64,000 nt of DNA from Fagopyrum homotropicum. Taxonomy: Eukaryota > Streptophyta > Magnoliopsida > Caryophyllales > Polygonaceae. The position numbers and the translations under genes were made by a program. Each line of letters opens with the position of its first letter. Position 1 is the first letter of the stretch. Of the stretch, positions 32,253-45,227 are shown in pieces. Under the pieces are notes generated by a model that was not told the DNA's origin, did no database searches, and saw nothing but the letters and a program-made list of their open reading frames with translations. The DNA is taken from positions 108,072,082 through 108,136,081 of the forward strand of contig BSWB01000007.1 of NCBI GenBank assembly GCA_033239125.1, given 5' to 3'.

Positions 32253-33225
32253 GTGATGGTGACTATAGAGTCAGGCCATGTAGAGATTTTCGGAGGATGG
32301 GATCTCAAAAAGACCGGTAGAGTCATCAATGCAGTCCGAGCTGCAAGACTTATCGGTCAGGGTTGCGAGGCTTTCTGGTGCTATGCCATGAAGGATAGTG
32401 CGAGTCCAGCATTGGAGGAGATTCCGGTAGCTGTGCGAGTTTACCAACGTTTTTGGAAGTCATCAGGTTTACCTCCACAGAGGAGTGTAAATTTTGGAAT
32501 TGATCTAGAGCCCCGGACGAGACCGATCTCGAAAGCTCCTTACCGCATGACGCCTATAAAGATGCAAGAGCTTAAGAAGTAGCTCGAGGAGTTAGCTGAG
32601 AAGGGTTTCATCCGCCCTAGTGTATCTCCTTGGGGCACACCAGAACTCTTCGTCAGGAAGAAATACGGGTCGATGAGGTTATGTATTGACTACCGAGAGC
32701 TTAACAAGATGACCATCAAGAATAAGTACTCATTGCCCCGTATCGACGATCTTTTGGACTAGCTGCATGGAGCTTTAGTGTTTTCACGGATCGATCTGAG
32801 ATCCGGATATCACCAACTGAGGGTGAGAGAGCAGGACATAGCAAAGACGGCATTTTGGACCAAATACGGCCGCTACAAGTTTTTAGTGATGCCTTTCGTG
32901 CTCACGAATGTGCCCACCATTTTTATGGAGCTAATGAACAACATTTTCATCGATTTTCTAGACCAGTTCGTGGTTGTCTTCATCTATGATATTTTGGTAT
33001 ACTCTCGGAGTAGAGAGGAGCACAGATGACAATTAAGGAGCGTACTTCAAGTCCTACAGGATAGAGAGCTTTACGCCAAGCTCTCTAAGTGCGAGTTTTG
33101 GATGTTTGAGGTTGCCTTTCTTGGTCACATTGTTTCCGCCGAAGGGATCAAGGTTGATCCGGTGAAGATCGAGTCTGTAGCATCTTGGCCGCCTCCTAGG
33201 AACGTAAGGATGTAAGCAACTTCCT
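32253..33225 (+). pseudogene. pol: TK1 reverse transcriptase with catalytic Asp lost
   Basis: Protease-RT linker 32253-32470, then RT: SKAPYRMTPIKMQELKK, a TAG at 32580, [27 protein letters not shown], a TAG at 32760, [17 protein letters not shown] and VMPFVLTN. The active-site box reads FIYD (32979-32990), so the first Asp of the YxDD-type motif is Tyr (TAT 32985-32987). Stops also at 33028 and near 33213. Typical chromovirus/Tekay spelling. Confidence 0.85.
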
Positions 33226-33770
33226 AGAATTGGCGGGCTACTACCGTCGCTTCATGGAGGGCTTTTCAGTTATCGCCCGACCCCTTACTTCCTCGCTAAG
33301 GAAGTCTACGAGAGTTGTGTGGTCCGATCCGTGCTTGTAGATTTTCGAGGAGCTAAAGAGGAGGCTGACCTCCACTCCTATCTTAGCTCAGCCAGAGGGC
33401 ATTGAGGACTTTGTGGTTTATAGCGACACATCCAAGCTCGGCTTAGGATGTGTTTTGATGTAGAGGGTAAGGTTATTGCATATGCGTCAAGACAAATGAA
33501 GACGTATGAGGAGAATTACCCTACCCACGATCTTGAGTTAGCTGTTGCGGTTCACACTTTGAAGATTTGGAGGCATTATCTCTACGGAGCTATGTATTAG
33601 ATATTCACATACCATAAGAGTCTTAAGCACATATTCACTCAACGGGAGTTGAATAACCGCCAGAGGAGATGGTTGGAGTTGATCAAGGACTTTGATCTTG
33701 AGATCTTATACCACACGGGGAAGGCGAATGTGGTAGCTGATGCCCTCAATAGGAAGACTCCCTGGCATAT
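33226..33770 (+). pseudogene. pol: TK1 RNase H
   Basis: Connection region (YYRRFMEGFSVIARP) then RNase H pieces: [13 protein letters not shown] (33411 on), [19 protein letters not shown], the segment around 33600 where the YTDH motif is damaged, [16 protein letters not shown] and [10 protein letters not shown] (near 33725-33755). Stops at 33473 and 33598. Broken. Confidence 0.75.
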
Positions 33771-33899
33771 GACGATCGCTTGGTTGATAGCTCAGCCTCA
33801 ATTACAACGAGACTTGGCATGGATAGAGATGGATATCCACTTTCTGGATTCCGACAACCATTTGTCCACCTTGGAGATGCTACCTGATCTATTGGTTGA

Positions 33900-35110
33900 A
33901 ATCTAAGAAAAGCAAGAGGGTTGCCCAGCTTTGAAAGGGATCCGAGATAGGATGTCTCGAGGAGAGGCACCTCAGTTTGCACTCAGTGCCGATGGAGTTT
34001 TGAGATGCCAAGAGTGCGTTTGTGTACCCTCAGATCGAGAGCTAAGACAAAGGATCCTACAGAAGGCTCATTCTACACCTTACTCAGTACATCTTGGTGC
34101 AAGTAAGATGTATCAAGATATCAGATGCTCCTTCTGGTGGGGAGGTCAAAAGCCAGACGTGACGAGATATGTTGCTCAGTGTGCGACCTGTCAGCAGGTC
34201 AAGATCGAGCCTCATCGACTAGAAGGAGAGCTACACCCACTTCCCATTCCTCAATGAAAGTGGAAGGACATCTCGATGGACTTTGTTACCGGTTTGAGAC
34301 CGAGTTGAGGCTTTGATGCCATTTGGGTTATAGTAGATTGACTAACAAAGAATGCACGTTTCATTTCTATCAAGGAAACGTGGCCGGTAAGTCGATCGGC
34401 AGAGGAGTTCACGAGGCAGATTGTGAGACTTCATGAAGTACCTAGGACTATAGTCTCTGACAGAGACGGACGGTTCACCTGAACGTTTTGGCAGCAAGTG
34501 CATGCCGCTCTAGGTACGAGTTTGCGGTTCACTACTACTTATCATCCTCAAACCGATGATCTGTCAGAGCGGACCATCTAGACTCTGGAGGATATGTTGA
34601 GATCCTACGTGTTAGATTGGGGACAAGTGTGGCCAAATAACGTTTGCTTAGTCGAGTTTTAATATAACAACAGTTGGCACACATCGATCAGGATGGCTCC
34701 TTATGAGGCTTTATACGGACAAAGATGTTGTACTCCACTATTTTGGGATGAGCCGAGTATTGCTAATGGAGTAGCACCTGAGTAGATACATGAAGATATA
34801 GCTCGAGTAGCGATGATCTGAGAGCAGATGTTAGTAGCACAGAGTCGCCAGAAGTCTTATGCAGATAATAGGTGCATACCTCTAGAGTTCCGAGTTGGAG
34901 ATTAGGTATGGTTGAGAGAATCCCCAACACGAGGTGTTAGAAGTTTCGGCGTCAAGGGGAAGCTGATTCTCAGATATGTCGGACCCTTCGAGATTATTGA
35001 GTGAGTTGGAGAAGCTGTATACAAACTTACTTTGCCACCGAGCCTTGAATGTGTTCACCCGGTCTTCCATGTGTCTCAGTTACGAGAGTACGTACCAGGC
35101 CCGAGACACA
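33900..35110 (+). pseudogene. pol: TK1 integrase
   Basis: Zinc finger H-X-H-C-X2-C visible (34070-34200: AHSTPYSVH...CATCQQVK), then the core with ISMDFVTGL and TIVSDRDGRF, HPQTDDLSERTI around the Glu, and the C-terminal VGDxVWLR / GKLILRYVGPFEI region. About ten in-frame stops, many at positions where the family usually has Gln or Arg codons, plus frameshifts. Confidence 0.85.
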
Positions 35111-35340
35111 TCGTCAGTCATGAGGATTTAGTGGTCGAGCCAGACCATACGTTCGTAGAGCATCCGACAGCTGTCTTAGAGTGTAGTACGAGACGTTTCC
35201 GATCGAAGGACATACCGATGATGAGGATTCAGTGGTCGATGCAACAAATGAGGCGACTTGGGAGACAGAGGATATTATCCAAAAGAACTATCCGGAGTTT
35301 TATGCTGAGTTTGATGTACCTATAGTGTGGATGTCGGAGT
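35030..35340 (+). pseudogene. TK1 chromodomain-type tail of integrase
   Basis: LPPSLECVHPVFHVSQLREY (35035 on), then HEDLVVEPDHTFVEHPTAVLE and RRFRSKDIPMMRIQWS. This is the usual Tekay-type stretch leading into and through the chromodomain, which targets integration to marked chromatin. The frame shifts near 35235 and the remaining chromodomain codons lie in another frame to about 35330. Confidence 0.65.
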
Positions 35341-35506
35341 TTTAGTTTCCTTTGATGAGTTGTGTTTACGCTTTTGTGAAGTTTTGAATTATATGCCCCG
35401 CGAGTGATTATGAGTTGTTATGTGAGATCAGTGTTTCCGCTTCATCCTTGTCATTTTGTGATTCGTTGCAAGTTTCGGGACGAAACTTCTTTTTAGGGTG
35501 ATCTAA
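35341..35506 (+). other. TK1 3' UTR end and polypurine region
   Basis: Contains the Tekay-typical tttcgggacgaaacttc word (35474-35490) and a weak, eroded purine tract (tttttagggtgatctaa) before the LTR. Confidence 0.7.
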
Positions 35507-37311
35507 TGTAATGCCCCAGTTTTTGCCTTCACTGCTCCCGCGGTGAAGAGGGTCACCCCCACGGCAGGGTTAACCGCTCTTGCGGTTTCGCCCCAGATAC
35601 CACCGATCTGTTTTTATTCCATTTTATTTCTTTCCATAGATAGAATAGCCGATCTTCTATCTTGTGGGCCGGCTTTCCTTTAATCTTCTGACCCTAGAGA
35701 CGGCCTTCCTTCTATCTTTCCCAACCGTTCCCTATATATTCTCGCTTTCTCTTCCTTTTCCCGTTTCTTGCTTACGTTTCTTCAACCTCGAGAAAAGCTG
35801 CATCCTTTTCCTTGTGATCTTCTACAAAACGTGTAAGTCTTCATCCCTTTTATTCTTCTACACGTTCTTGAGCCTACTGCATGTTCCTTCCTTTTGTTTC
35901 TCATCCTCTTTTTGTTTTTCTTCTTCACAACAATCAAGTTTGAGCCTTGATTATTGTTGGCCTTTCCGTTGTTGATGCGTTGATGTTCACAAGCTCCCTA
36001 GGTTGAGTATTGAAGTGTGTGAAAAGTGAAAGAACCCAGCTTTGTCTTTTGTTGAGTTCCTAGTTGCCGAAGGAGAAGACGAAATTTTTGTCACAGAAAC
36101 CGCCCCCACGACTACACATCCCCACCCCCGCGGCTGCCTGTTCCGCCGACATGCGCCTCTGTCTACCCGCCCCCGCAGTTCTTTAGTAGTAACTCCCATT
36201 CTTGGTGAGTTGCTTTCTTCCTTGCTTCCTTTTCCCTTTCCTTATGCTAGATCATGCTAGGATGGACCTAGATGATTAGTGTAAATTTCAATTAGTGGCT
36301 TGTTGATCCCTTTGAGTTGTTTACGTCTTTGAGCTATGTTGTTCATGACGTTCCTTGTGAATCTTGAGACTAGGAATCCTTATCCTAGCAGGTTGAGATC
36401 TTTAGCGATCATTGAGACTAGAATTATGGAACTTCTAGCACTCTACAGTAGATCTATTAGAGATCATTGAGACTAGAAGCGTGTAGGCTTCTATCATTCG
36501 TCCACTTTCTAATTCCCGATGCCTTGTTTGAGTAGGCATTCTTTCTTTCCTTTTGGAAGTTAAGTAGTAGCGGTTTTCTGAGTTTACCTTCGAGTGAGGT
36601 AAGTCCCTTGGACTTACTTAGCTGTGTTCCGTATATTTGTTGGACCGTATTGGTCGTGTGTGTCTATATTTATCTTTATAACGGATACCGAACTAGGATG
36701 ACCTTATACCGTAATTAGCCCAAGTGTATGATAACCGAGCGGTGACCACTTCACTAGGAGGTGCTCTTGCAACCCAGACCCACAGGTAACGGATAGTACT
36801 GATCTATTCATGTTAGCAGACAGAAGCGGAGGCGAGTTTTGGGAGATTCTCGTGTGACAAAAGAAGTTGAACTAGTAATGGATAACTTAATGAAAGATAA
36901 TAACCGGTTGTGTGAGAGCATGCTATGTCTTTACATTCTTATGTGTGTTTGTGCCTTTACTGTCTTTCTGATATCTAGAATGTTAGCTAACTGTTTATAC
37001 TGATGTTGTAGATGTCCCGCAGGTTAGAAATGCTGCTGAGTGATCCCGGCGGTGTGGTAAGCCGGGGTTCCCGTACATGATAGGACGGGATCGAGTTTAT
37101 ATTTCTATTGTTGTCGTTCTCTTTGTTTTGAACTCGGCTGCGAGTCTTTTACGCTTCCTTTTTTATAAATTTGGTTTTATTATAAGTTTTGGTTTCATTT
37201 ATTTGTGCCTTGTTGTAAGATCCGATGTTATCGTTGCTACTCTAAGGGTCGGGACCCATTGTGAGGTGTTAGCCCGTAATGCTTCGAGTTCCCAGAACTT
37301 GGAGTGTTACA
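35507..37311 (+). repeat. TK1 3' LTR
   Basis: tgtaatgcccc...gagtgttaca, 1805 bp. GC-rich words (35530-35595 and 36118-36180: gcccccgcgg and variants) and the gtaagtcc-ctt-ggacttac hairpin at 36599-36617. The next bases (tcgccaacattg) match TK2 LTR sequence. Confidence 0.88.
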
Positions 37312-39363
37312 TCGCCAACATTGACAAAACCACTCAAGTCAAAGACATTCTAAAAAACTTTCATAATTAATTAATCAACATATTTACTTCACTCAAATCA
37401 AAGACATAATCAAACAATTTCATAATCATTCAATAACACTTTGCTTTAAAACAACACAATGCAAGATTCATAAATTCGGAAATCAATCATCTTTCAAAAT
37501 ATCAAATCATGAATGTAACAAGATAAATGACTTAAAATTAATCATGCTCATATAAAAATCTCACAAGTACTTGCCTCAATATTCTCATAAAAAGGCACTC
37601 AAAGCCAAAAGCAAAAACGTCAAACAAAAGTCATCAATCTTGACAAACGACCTATACAAACAAACGGATCCACAATCTTTATAAATAATATAAAGATCGT
37701 CACGAATACCATCTAATAGGTGTAGAAGCAACTTATTTAATCTCACTTGAAAAGAAGGTTGTACTTTACTTAGGGTTTGCCAATACTCATTTATCCATAT
37801 GATTAAGTACATAGAATATCAAACTAGGTACGTATCAATCCAAACATCACAACTCACAACTTATATCACGTAACACACGTTGTCAAAACGAGGGTTTTAA
37901 GAGTTACTCATGTAGCGAAGCAAAACGAAAGTCGATCGACGATTGTCGACCTTTGACTTGAGCTTAAACCTTACCCGAAGGTGTTTCCAAACCTAAACTA
38001 CATCAAATATACAAGTTGAAGTTCATTTTCTTAACTTGGGATCATAATACATAATATATGTAAATATATATTGAAACTCGTTATTAAAACTTAGGTTAAG
38101 ACTGTAAATATCTTACTTGGGGGCAAAAAGTGCAAATTCAGAAGTTTGGACCCTTTTTGCAATTATAAATCTTGGCCAAAATCTGTAATACTTTTCCAGG
38201 GGCAGATTTGTTACATCTGAAAACATGGGTCATTTCGGTGAATAGAAAGTTTGGCAAAATATGCAAATATCCCACCATGGCCATAACTGTTTAAAAACAC
38301 AAGTATGGGCCATAAATATAAAGAGAAAATTGGGAGGTATATTGTAATTATATAAAATTCATGGGAGGGGTCAATTGTAATTAAGTGTTGGAGGCGTTTT
38401 CCACGGCGGCGGTGGTTCTCCAGCGGTGGTGCTCCATGACGACACTAGGGTGGTGGCTTCTAGTAGTGGTGGTTTCATCTTCGGTAACAACGAGGTCGGC
38501 AAATCTTGATGGAGGACAACAAAGTTTGAGAAGGAACCGAGAGTTGCAGAGGGCTTGGGAAGTCGGTTAGGCTGGTGGCTCCTCTGGTGGTGGTGGTAGG
38601 GAAAGAGTTGTTGCAAAAGAGATGAGGGATGAGGAGTTGCAGAGTGTCGATGGAGGAGAAGAGGTGGTGGTGAGGTGACTGAGCTCCTTGAGAGTTCTAG
38701 AGAAGGAGAGAGTTGAGTGAGGAAGAGAAGACAAGGTGAAGAGGTTGTAGAGAAGGTGAGGGAATTGAGAGAAAGAGAGGTTGATGCATGTGCGTTTCTA
38801 GGGAAGGAGAAGAAGAAGAGAGAGGTGAGTGTTTCTTAGGAGAAGAGGAGAGGATAGCGGTGTCCATGAGCTGCAGGTGAAAGGTTGGAATGAGGGGTCG
38901 GGGCGGGCAAAGCGCTAGAGGTATAGACCGGCAACCGGTGTAGGGATGGGAAGCTAGGCTTATTGAAGGTTGAGAAGAAAGGTAGAGTAGCATGGGCGGG
39001 AGGCAGGATGAAGAACTAAACAAGAAGCTGAAGGGCAAGGAGACCGCTCCGCTGGTGCCAGGTAGTCGAGGAGAGAGAAAAACAAGGAAAGAAAGAGAGG
39101 GTGGGAGGAAAGAAAAGAGAAAAAGAGAAGGAATAGAAGGGAAAAAGAAAAAGGAAAATAAATTTCGATAAAATTATCCGTAACAGACGTTTCGGATCGG
39201 AAACTTTTTCGAAATTTTACATATAATAATACACGGAAAGTATATATTAAATATATACTCATAAAATACGATATACAATATACTCCTAATATATTTATGA
39301 TAAAAAAAATTAGAAATACAGAAAAATATTTATATAAAACGCACCTTATATTAGGGGCGTTAA
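37312..39363 (-). repeat. TK2 3' LTR
   Basis: On the minus strand it begins ttaacgcccc after aaggggagga (polypurine, about 39364-39374); most plant Tekay LTRs begin TGTAACGCCCC, so the TG end is mutated. 37312-38500 aligns with 43306-43441 plus 55003-56050. 38500-39360 has no partner in the window because the other copy is cut by TK3. Minus-strand frames here (38371-39406) are Ser/Leu-rich and look like chance. Confidence 0.75.
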
Positions 39364-39399
39364 ATCCTCCCCTTAAAGGAGTTTTGTCTTCGAAACCAA

Positions 39400-40745
39400 G
39401 ACTCAAAAAGCGATGGGTAACGCTCCCTCATCATCGCTTTAGTCTCCTAGGTAGATGCACCGGTACTATGCCGAAACCATAGAATTTTTACCAAAGTTAT
39501 CTCTGTGTTCCTCAACCTCTTTGTCTTATACTCAAGAATCTGCACCGGGTGCTCTTCATAGGTCCCATCTTCCTTAAACTCGATATCTTCATGCATGTGC
39601 ACATGCTTTGGATCTGGAACATACGTCTTCAGCTAGGATACATGAAAGACATTATGTACTTGGCTCATGGATGGTGGCAATGCCACTCAATATGTTGAGG
39701 GCCCAATCCTCTATATGATCTCAAAAGGTCCTGCATAACAATGGATCAACATTCCTCTATTCCCAAATATGAACACGCCTTTAGTTGGAGAAACTCACAC
39801 AAACACATTTTCGCCCGCACTAAACTGAACGGGTCGAAAATGTGCATCTGGATATGACTTCTAGTGACTCTTTGCAGTAAATAAACGTTTCCTAGTCAAG
39901 GAAAACTCATCTTGAGTGCATTTTCGGATGTCAGGTCCTACAAAACATTTTTCTGATTGGTCATCCCAACACAAGGGGGATCTACACTTCCTTTCATACA
40001 AAGCTTCATACGATATCATTTGAATCGAGGCATGCCATCTATTGTTGTATCTAAACTGTACCAATGTCACACGTGTCTCCCACGTTCTTGGCCTATCCGA
40101 GGTACATGCCCGCAATATGTTCTCCAAAGTTTGGATGATCCTTTCGGACCGTCCATCTATTTGTGGAATAAAGGCGGTACTAAATCTCAACTCTATCCCC
40201 ATAGCGGCGTGTAGAGACGTCCAAAAACGGGACATACAGAGAGCATAATGATATGACACTATCGTCTTGAATGTACAGTGCAATCTCGCTATCTCCTCAA
40301 TAAACACAGTGCAATCTGGTCACAAAATCCATGGAGATGAACTCCCACTTCCAATATAGTATAGGAAGTGGTTGCAACAATCCTGCAGGTCTCCGGTGCT
40401 CGACCTTAACTTGTTGGCATGTCAAACACTTAGTCACATACTCAACTACTTCTCGTTTCATGTTTACCCACCAATAGTTCTTCTTGAGATCCTTGTACAT
40501 CTTAGTGGTTCCCAGGTGAACGGATAGCCCGAGGAATGAGCCTCTTTTAAATTGGACTCTCGATGCGTATCATCTACATACACAAATAGTTGGTACTTGC
40601 ATATCATAACCCCATTGTCATCTATCTTAAAATCTAGAGCTTTTTCTTTCTTAACGTCCTCTCGAATCTTTCTCGATGTAGCATCTTCATCTCGTTTCTC
40701 CTTGATAGTCTTCAACAAACATTGTTGAATTTCCAACACACACAA
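39400..40745 (-). pseudogene. pol: TK2 integrase and chromodomain-type tail
   Basis: Zinc-finger part (40500-40297: WWVNMKREVVEYVTKCLTCQQ), core with AMGIELRFSTAFIPQIDGRSERI and QTLENILRACTSD, then after 39860 a C-terminal region with GPFEI, VHNVFHVS and HEDIEFKEDGTYEEHPV. Frames change at 40464, 40300 and 39860 with several stops. Dead copy. Confidence 0.8.
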
Positions 40746-40751
40746 TTGACC

Positions 40752-41150
40752 TTAGTTTTTGCAAAGGTAAACCTCAGTTTTAAGCTTCAACAACTCTTTT
40801 TGTAATTCAGGTTCTTCCATCAAGCACGCTATAAACTTCTCTTGAGTCGACTTCCTACTAAGAGCAACAACCACAACATTGGCCTTTTCAAGATGATGCA
40901 AGACCTCAATATCATAGTCCTTCAACAATTCTAACCATATTCTCTTCCTCATGTTCAACTCCTTCTGAGTGAAAATGTATTTTAAGATTTTATGATATGT
41001 GAATGATTGACAACTCACCCTATAAAGGTAGTGTTGCCAAATCTAGAGAGAAAATATATCACTACATCTAGCTCCAAGTCATTAGTGGGGTAGTTCACCT
41101 CATACGTCTAGCGAGATGATTATGGTATCACCTTGCCATTTTGTATCAAT
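40752..41150 (-). pseudogene. pol: TK2 RNase H remnant
   Basis: [46 protein letters not shown] (40990-40855) is the RNase H C-terminus; the expected ADALSR box reads VVALSR, so its Asp is gone. The N-terminal part is decayed between 41018 and 41150. Confidence 0.75.
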
Positions 41151-41152
41151 AC

Positions 41153-42180
41153 TCAACCAAGTCCTTGAACCGAAGCAACACTATAAATTGTAAAACCATT
41201 AGTACCTTGAGGTAATGTCAAGACTGGTGCACTAGGGAGCCTTTTCTTAAGCTCTTCAAAGCTCTTCTTACACTCATCCCACTCAAACTTCTTTGTCTTC
41301 CGAAGTAGGTTAGTCATCGGTTGAGCTATCTTAGAGAATCCTTCTACGAATCTTCGATAGTAACCGGAAAAAATAAAAAAACTTCTAACCTCTTTCACAT
41401 TCTTAGGTGGGTGCCATTTTGAGACAACTATTATTTTATGTGGGTCCACCATGACATCTTTTGTTGAGATCACATGACCAAGAAATGCTACTTTTGGTAG
41501 CCAAATTTCACAGTTGGACAATTTGGCACAACAGTCTCTTCTCAAAGCTTCAAGGACAATTTTGAGATGATCTTCATGCTCCTCTCGACTTCGAGAGTAA
41601 ATCAAAATATCAATGAGTACCACCACAAAATGGTCTAGGTATTTTTGGAAGACTTGATTCGTCAAGTCCATGAAAACAGTTGGAGCATTAGTGAGCGCAA
41701 ATGACATCACTACAAACTCATAATGACCATACCTTGTCCGAAATACCGTTTTTATAATATCCTTATCTCGGATTCTCAATTGATGGTAACCGGACCTCAA
41801 GTCAATCTTTGAAATGACTACTAACCCTTGTAACTGGTCTAGTAAGTCATCTATCATGGGAAACTGATACTTATTCTTCACCGTTATCTTGTTTAGCTCG
41901 CGGTAATCGATGCACAAGCGGAGATAATCATCTTTATTTTTCACGAACAACACTGGCGCTCCCATGGCGATGCATTAGGTATAGTGAATCCGTTATCGGT
42001 ATGTTCCTGTAATTGCTTTTTCAATTCATGCATCTCTATTGGTATCATCCTTTACGGTACCTTGGAGATTGGAGCTGAGATAGGCTCAACCTCAATGGCG
42101 AAGTCCATATTCCGTCGTGGATGAAGTCCTGGTAAGTCCTCAGGAAAGACGTCTAGGAACTCTTTAACAACAAGAATTTG
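41153..42180 (-). pseudogene. pol: TK2 reverse transcriptase with one active-site Asp deleted
   Basis: A 270-codon open stretch (41965-41153), preceded by the linker EFLDVFPEDLPGLHP at about 42165 in a broken frame. RT motifs: [46 protein letters not shown]. The active-site box reads LIDILIYS (around 41602-41616), with one Asp where two are expected, consistent with loss of one codon. Thumb and connection follow ([23 protein letters not shown]). Although open for 270 codons, it cannot be an active polymerase. Confidence 0.88.
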
Positions 42181-43305
42181 TTATAACCCATGTCCTTTCT
42201 TTTCTTCCCTCGTGACATAACACAACTAGTCATCACAATCTTGTCTCAACAATCTACAAGTTGTCATGGCACTAATGGTTTTCCCTGTTAAATAACATAA
42301 GTAACCATCACAACCTTGTCTAAATAATAACCGGACCTCAAGTCAATTTTTTTCTTCCCACTAGGTCGCCTGATCTCCATGCCCCATAATTGATCATGTA
42401 CCTAATTATGTTAAAAGCATAACCAACCCCACCGTGGTGAGGTTAGTCTTCCACATAGACTAAGCCGATATAAGCAACGTAATATACGAACGAGACAAGT
42501 ATAAAATCATATATAATATCACATGATCACTTTGAAAATACTCAAATGAGTTCAATAAACAACATGCTTTAAAATCATTATAATACTCAAAAGAGTTTAA
42601 ATCATCATGCCTCAAATATGCTCAATATCATCTCAAAAGAGTTCAAATCCAACTATACCTAAAATATATTCATAATACCCAAAATTGTTCACAATGTCAC
42701 AATAAACTCATAACACTCAAGGAGTTCAAAATCAACATACTACAAATAAACTCATCATCATGTCAAACCGGTATATAATGTAACCAATGGTCAATTGAGC
42801 AGGAATAACAAGGTAAATCCGTGTTTTCTTTCTCAAATTCATCACAAAGAATCCATCCAAAATCATAATAAGAACACATGCACGAGCATATTTACTTTAG
42901 AAATTGTGTCCAAATCAAGAGTGTAATAGTTGCGTTTAAAACATATTCAACCCCGTTGAACACAGAGGTAGCTACTAAACCCCAACCATGGGATGAGCAC
43001 GACAATAATGGATCAGGAGTAATCCTCACAATCCACAATGGTCGGGCACAAACTCAGCCCACACAAACCGATGAGCAAAAAATCATGAAAATAAAACAAG
43101 GTTGACAAATTTGCCATTATGTCATAGACTAAATCACCTCTCTTATAATCAAATATTGACAAATTGCCCACCATGGTCAAAGACCAAATCTTCAGTCTCA
43201 TAATAATAATGGCAAATTGCATGTTGTGGTGAAATGCCAAATCACCGCTCAAATACTCAGTAAATCCGGTTCTGTTTAAAATACCACAAAGCAAGGTAAA
43301 ACATG
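42181..43305. other. Decayed TK2 sequence, no gene seen
   Basis: AT-rich with many 'caaaatcat/ctcataa' words. No gag, protease or clear primer site. It may be more of the TK2 5' LTR, because the equivalent part of the 3' LTR lies beyond the TK1 insertion and is lost. No PBS of the TGGTATCAGAGC type is visible next to 43306. Confidence 0.4.
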
Positions 43306-43441
43306 TTACCTCCAACATCGGCATAACCACTCAAGTCAAAGACATTCTAAAAATAATTTCATAATCAGTTAATAAACTCATTTCTTTCAAACAAATCAAA
43401 GACAACATCAAACACTTTCAAAATCATTCGATATCTCTTTT
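43306..43441 (-). repeat. TK2 5' LTR, left piece
   Basis: tgttacctccaacatcggcataacc... aligns with 37306-37440. Ends with the ctttt target duplication of AT4 (43437-43441). Confidence 0.7.
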
Positions 43442-45227
43442 TGTTCGCTCCAAACGGTGTGTGCAAGCTTTAAATTTATAACCCTAGACTTAAGCTTAAA
43501 ACAAGGATGCGAACCCGCAGTGTACGGGTCAATCGTAGTAAAAAGCAAGAAATTCCAGGGGTCGATCACAGGGACTCGGTGAAACAAAGTCAATAACGGT
43601 AAGCTTCGTGAATACTAACCACAAAGAGCAATTAACACAATCAAAGATGAATAAGAAGTCAAATAAAGCAAACATGCAATTCTAGGGATTAAAGCGTCTA
43701 GTTGTGGTTCCAACTCAAGATCTAAAGATAAGCGGACAAAGCTGAGATTTTTGCAAGGGGGAGGTGTTACTAAAGTGGGGTAGATCACCGGGTAAGTCTC
43801 ACTACTCACTAATCCAAAACCGTAACTCCTATTACCGGGTAAGTCTCAAGGAATTAAGATAAAGAACTATTACCTCAAACTAACACACCATCTAAGGGAA
43901 TAGAATCAACCTTTACCGGGTAAGTCTCAGGCTAACTCACAAAGATGGGATGGAAGCACACTCAAACCCCAATAAAGGATAAACCTTTATTACCTACACT
44001 TACGATCGTTAGTACACAAACTAAGGAATTACCGGGTAAGTCTCATCCTAAGCTTGCTTTGAACCAGGAAAGGTATAATAAGAATAGGATTTGGCAAACT
44101 CTAATACTTAACTCTCAGTTTAGGATCAGATAAGTCACCTCGGTCAGCTAGATTCCACTCCGGCCGAGATGTTCATCGACTGAACGAGATGCTTAGGGTT
44201 AAGGTTAAAGACTCGAACTTTCAGGGTCCTACTGGGATCTAAGATTATTCTATCATTGTTTTTCCCACAACCTTCAGCCAATCACCCTAGAATCACACAA
44301 GGAAATTAGCCACTCATCATCATTATAAAATTGTTAAATATGTGGGAAGAAGGTGAATATTTGAACAAGAAGAATTTAATGAAAAAGACTTCAATAACTG
44401 AATCAAATATCACAACAAAAGCGTTCCTTGGATAGCAATCCAACAAGACAAGACAACAAGGAGGGGATTGAAGACAATCTTACAAAACCCTCCAAAAAGC
44501 TATAAAAGTTATGATCTTCAATCTTCCTTCAACCTTCAAAAAGGTTCTTCAAAACTCCCAACTAGAGTATGGTTGCAGCGATATATGCTGGATCTCGCAG
44601 CCTTCAATGGTGTATAACGTGCAAGGCGGGATGTTCCGTCGTAAGCGAGATGTTGGATTTGTGGAAATCCAACCCTTTTTATAGGAAAATAACCCTCCAA
44701 AGATAAAATATCTTAAAAAGATCTTTTCCCATAAAAATAGGTAAAATATAAGATCTTCTTCCTTCCAGGAGTCAAGCCCAAAAATATAAGATCACCTTCC
44801 AAAGATAAAAGATCTCAGCCAAGAATAAAATATTCTCGCCGCGTCCTAGGTGTTCGCCTCGGTCGAGTCGGCGTCTCTGGATCACCTCGGTCGAGATGAA
44901 TCTCTGGTCAACCGAGGTGAGTCATAACTGAATGTGAAATCTTTCAAAACTGGTCCAAAGTGAATCTTTAATCCATGGCTATGCTTCCTGGATGGTTCCT
45001 TATGCTCCTCAATGTAGCTCCAAATGACTCATGACTCCTTTTGCTCCTTTTTGATGCAAAACGTGCCATTTTACCTACAATAACAGCAAAACTAGGTGTA
45101 GACCTCGATTCCCGCAAAGGTAGATGAAACGGTAATATAATCACATATTATACATACAAACATGCAGATTATGAAAGATAAAACGTCCAAACAAACCTCA
45201 AAATATAGACTATAATTCATGCTATCA
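43442..45227 (-). repeat. AT4 3' LTR
   Basis: tgttcgctcc...gctatca, 1786 bp. Four intact ACCGGGTAAGTCTCA copies (43787, 43834, 43915, 44031). U5 dyads at about 44135-44190, TATA box (TATAAAAAGG on the minus strand) near 44674-44683, U3 dyad cluster 44856-44922. Confidence 0.93.

Larger units (their letters stand above)
8628..37311 (+). mobile_element. TK1: Tekay/Del-like chromovirus, interrupted by SL1 and AT2 (with AT3 inside)
   Basis: Partial 5' LTR 8628-9850, primer site 9854-9865, gag start before 10160, then SL1 and AT2 insertions. Gag resumes at 30593, followed by protease, reverse transcriptase, RNase H, integrase with a chromodomain-type tail, and 3' LTR 35507-37311. The gag frame continues coherently across both insertion points once one copy of each target duplication is discounted, so both landed in an open gag. 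The pol region is full of in-frame stops and frameshifts and is dead. Confidence 0.88.

Noticed and set aside
38371..39406. Minus-strand ORFs rich in Ser, Leu and Phe in the TK2 LTR
   Set aside because: Located wholly inside an LTR, purine/pyrimidine-biased sequence, no counterpart open in the other LTR copy.
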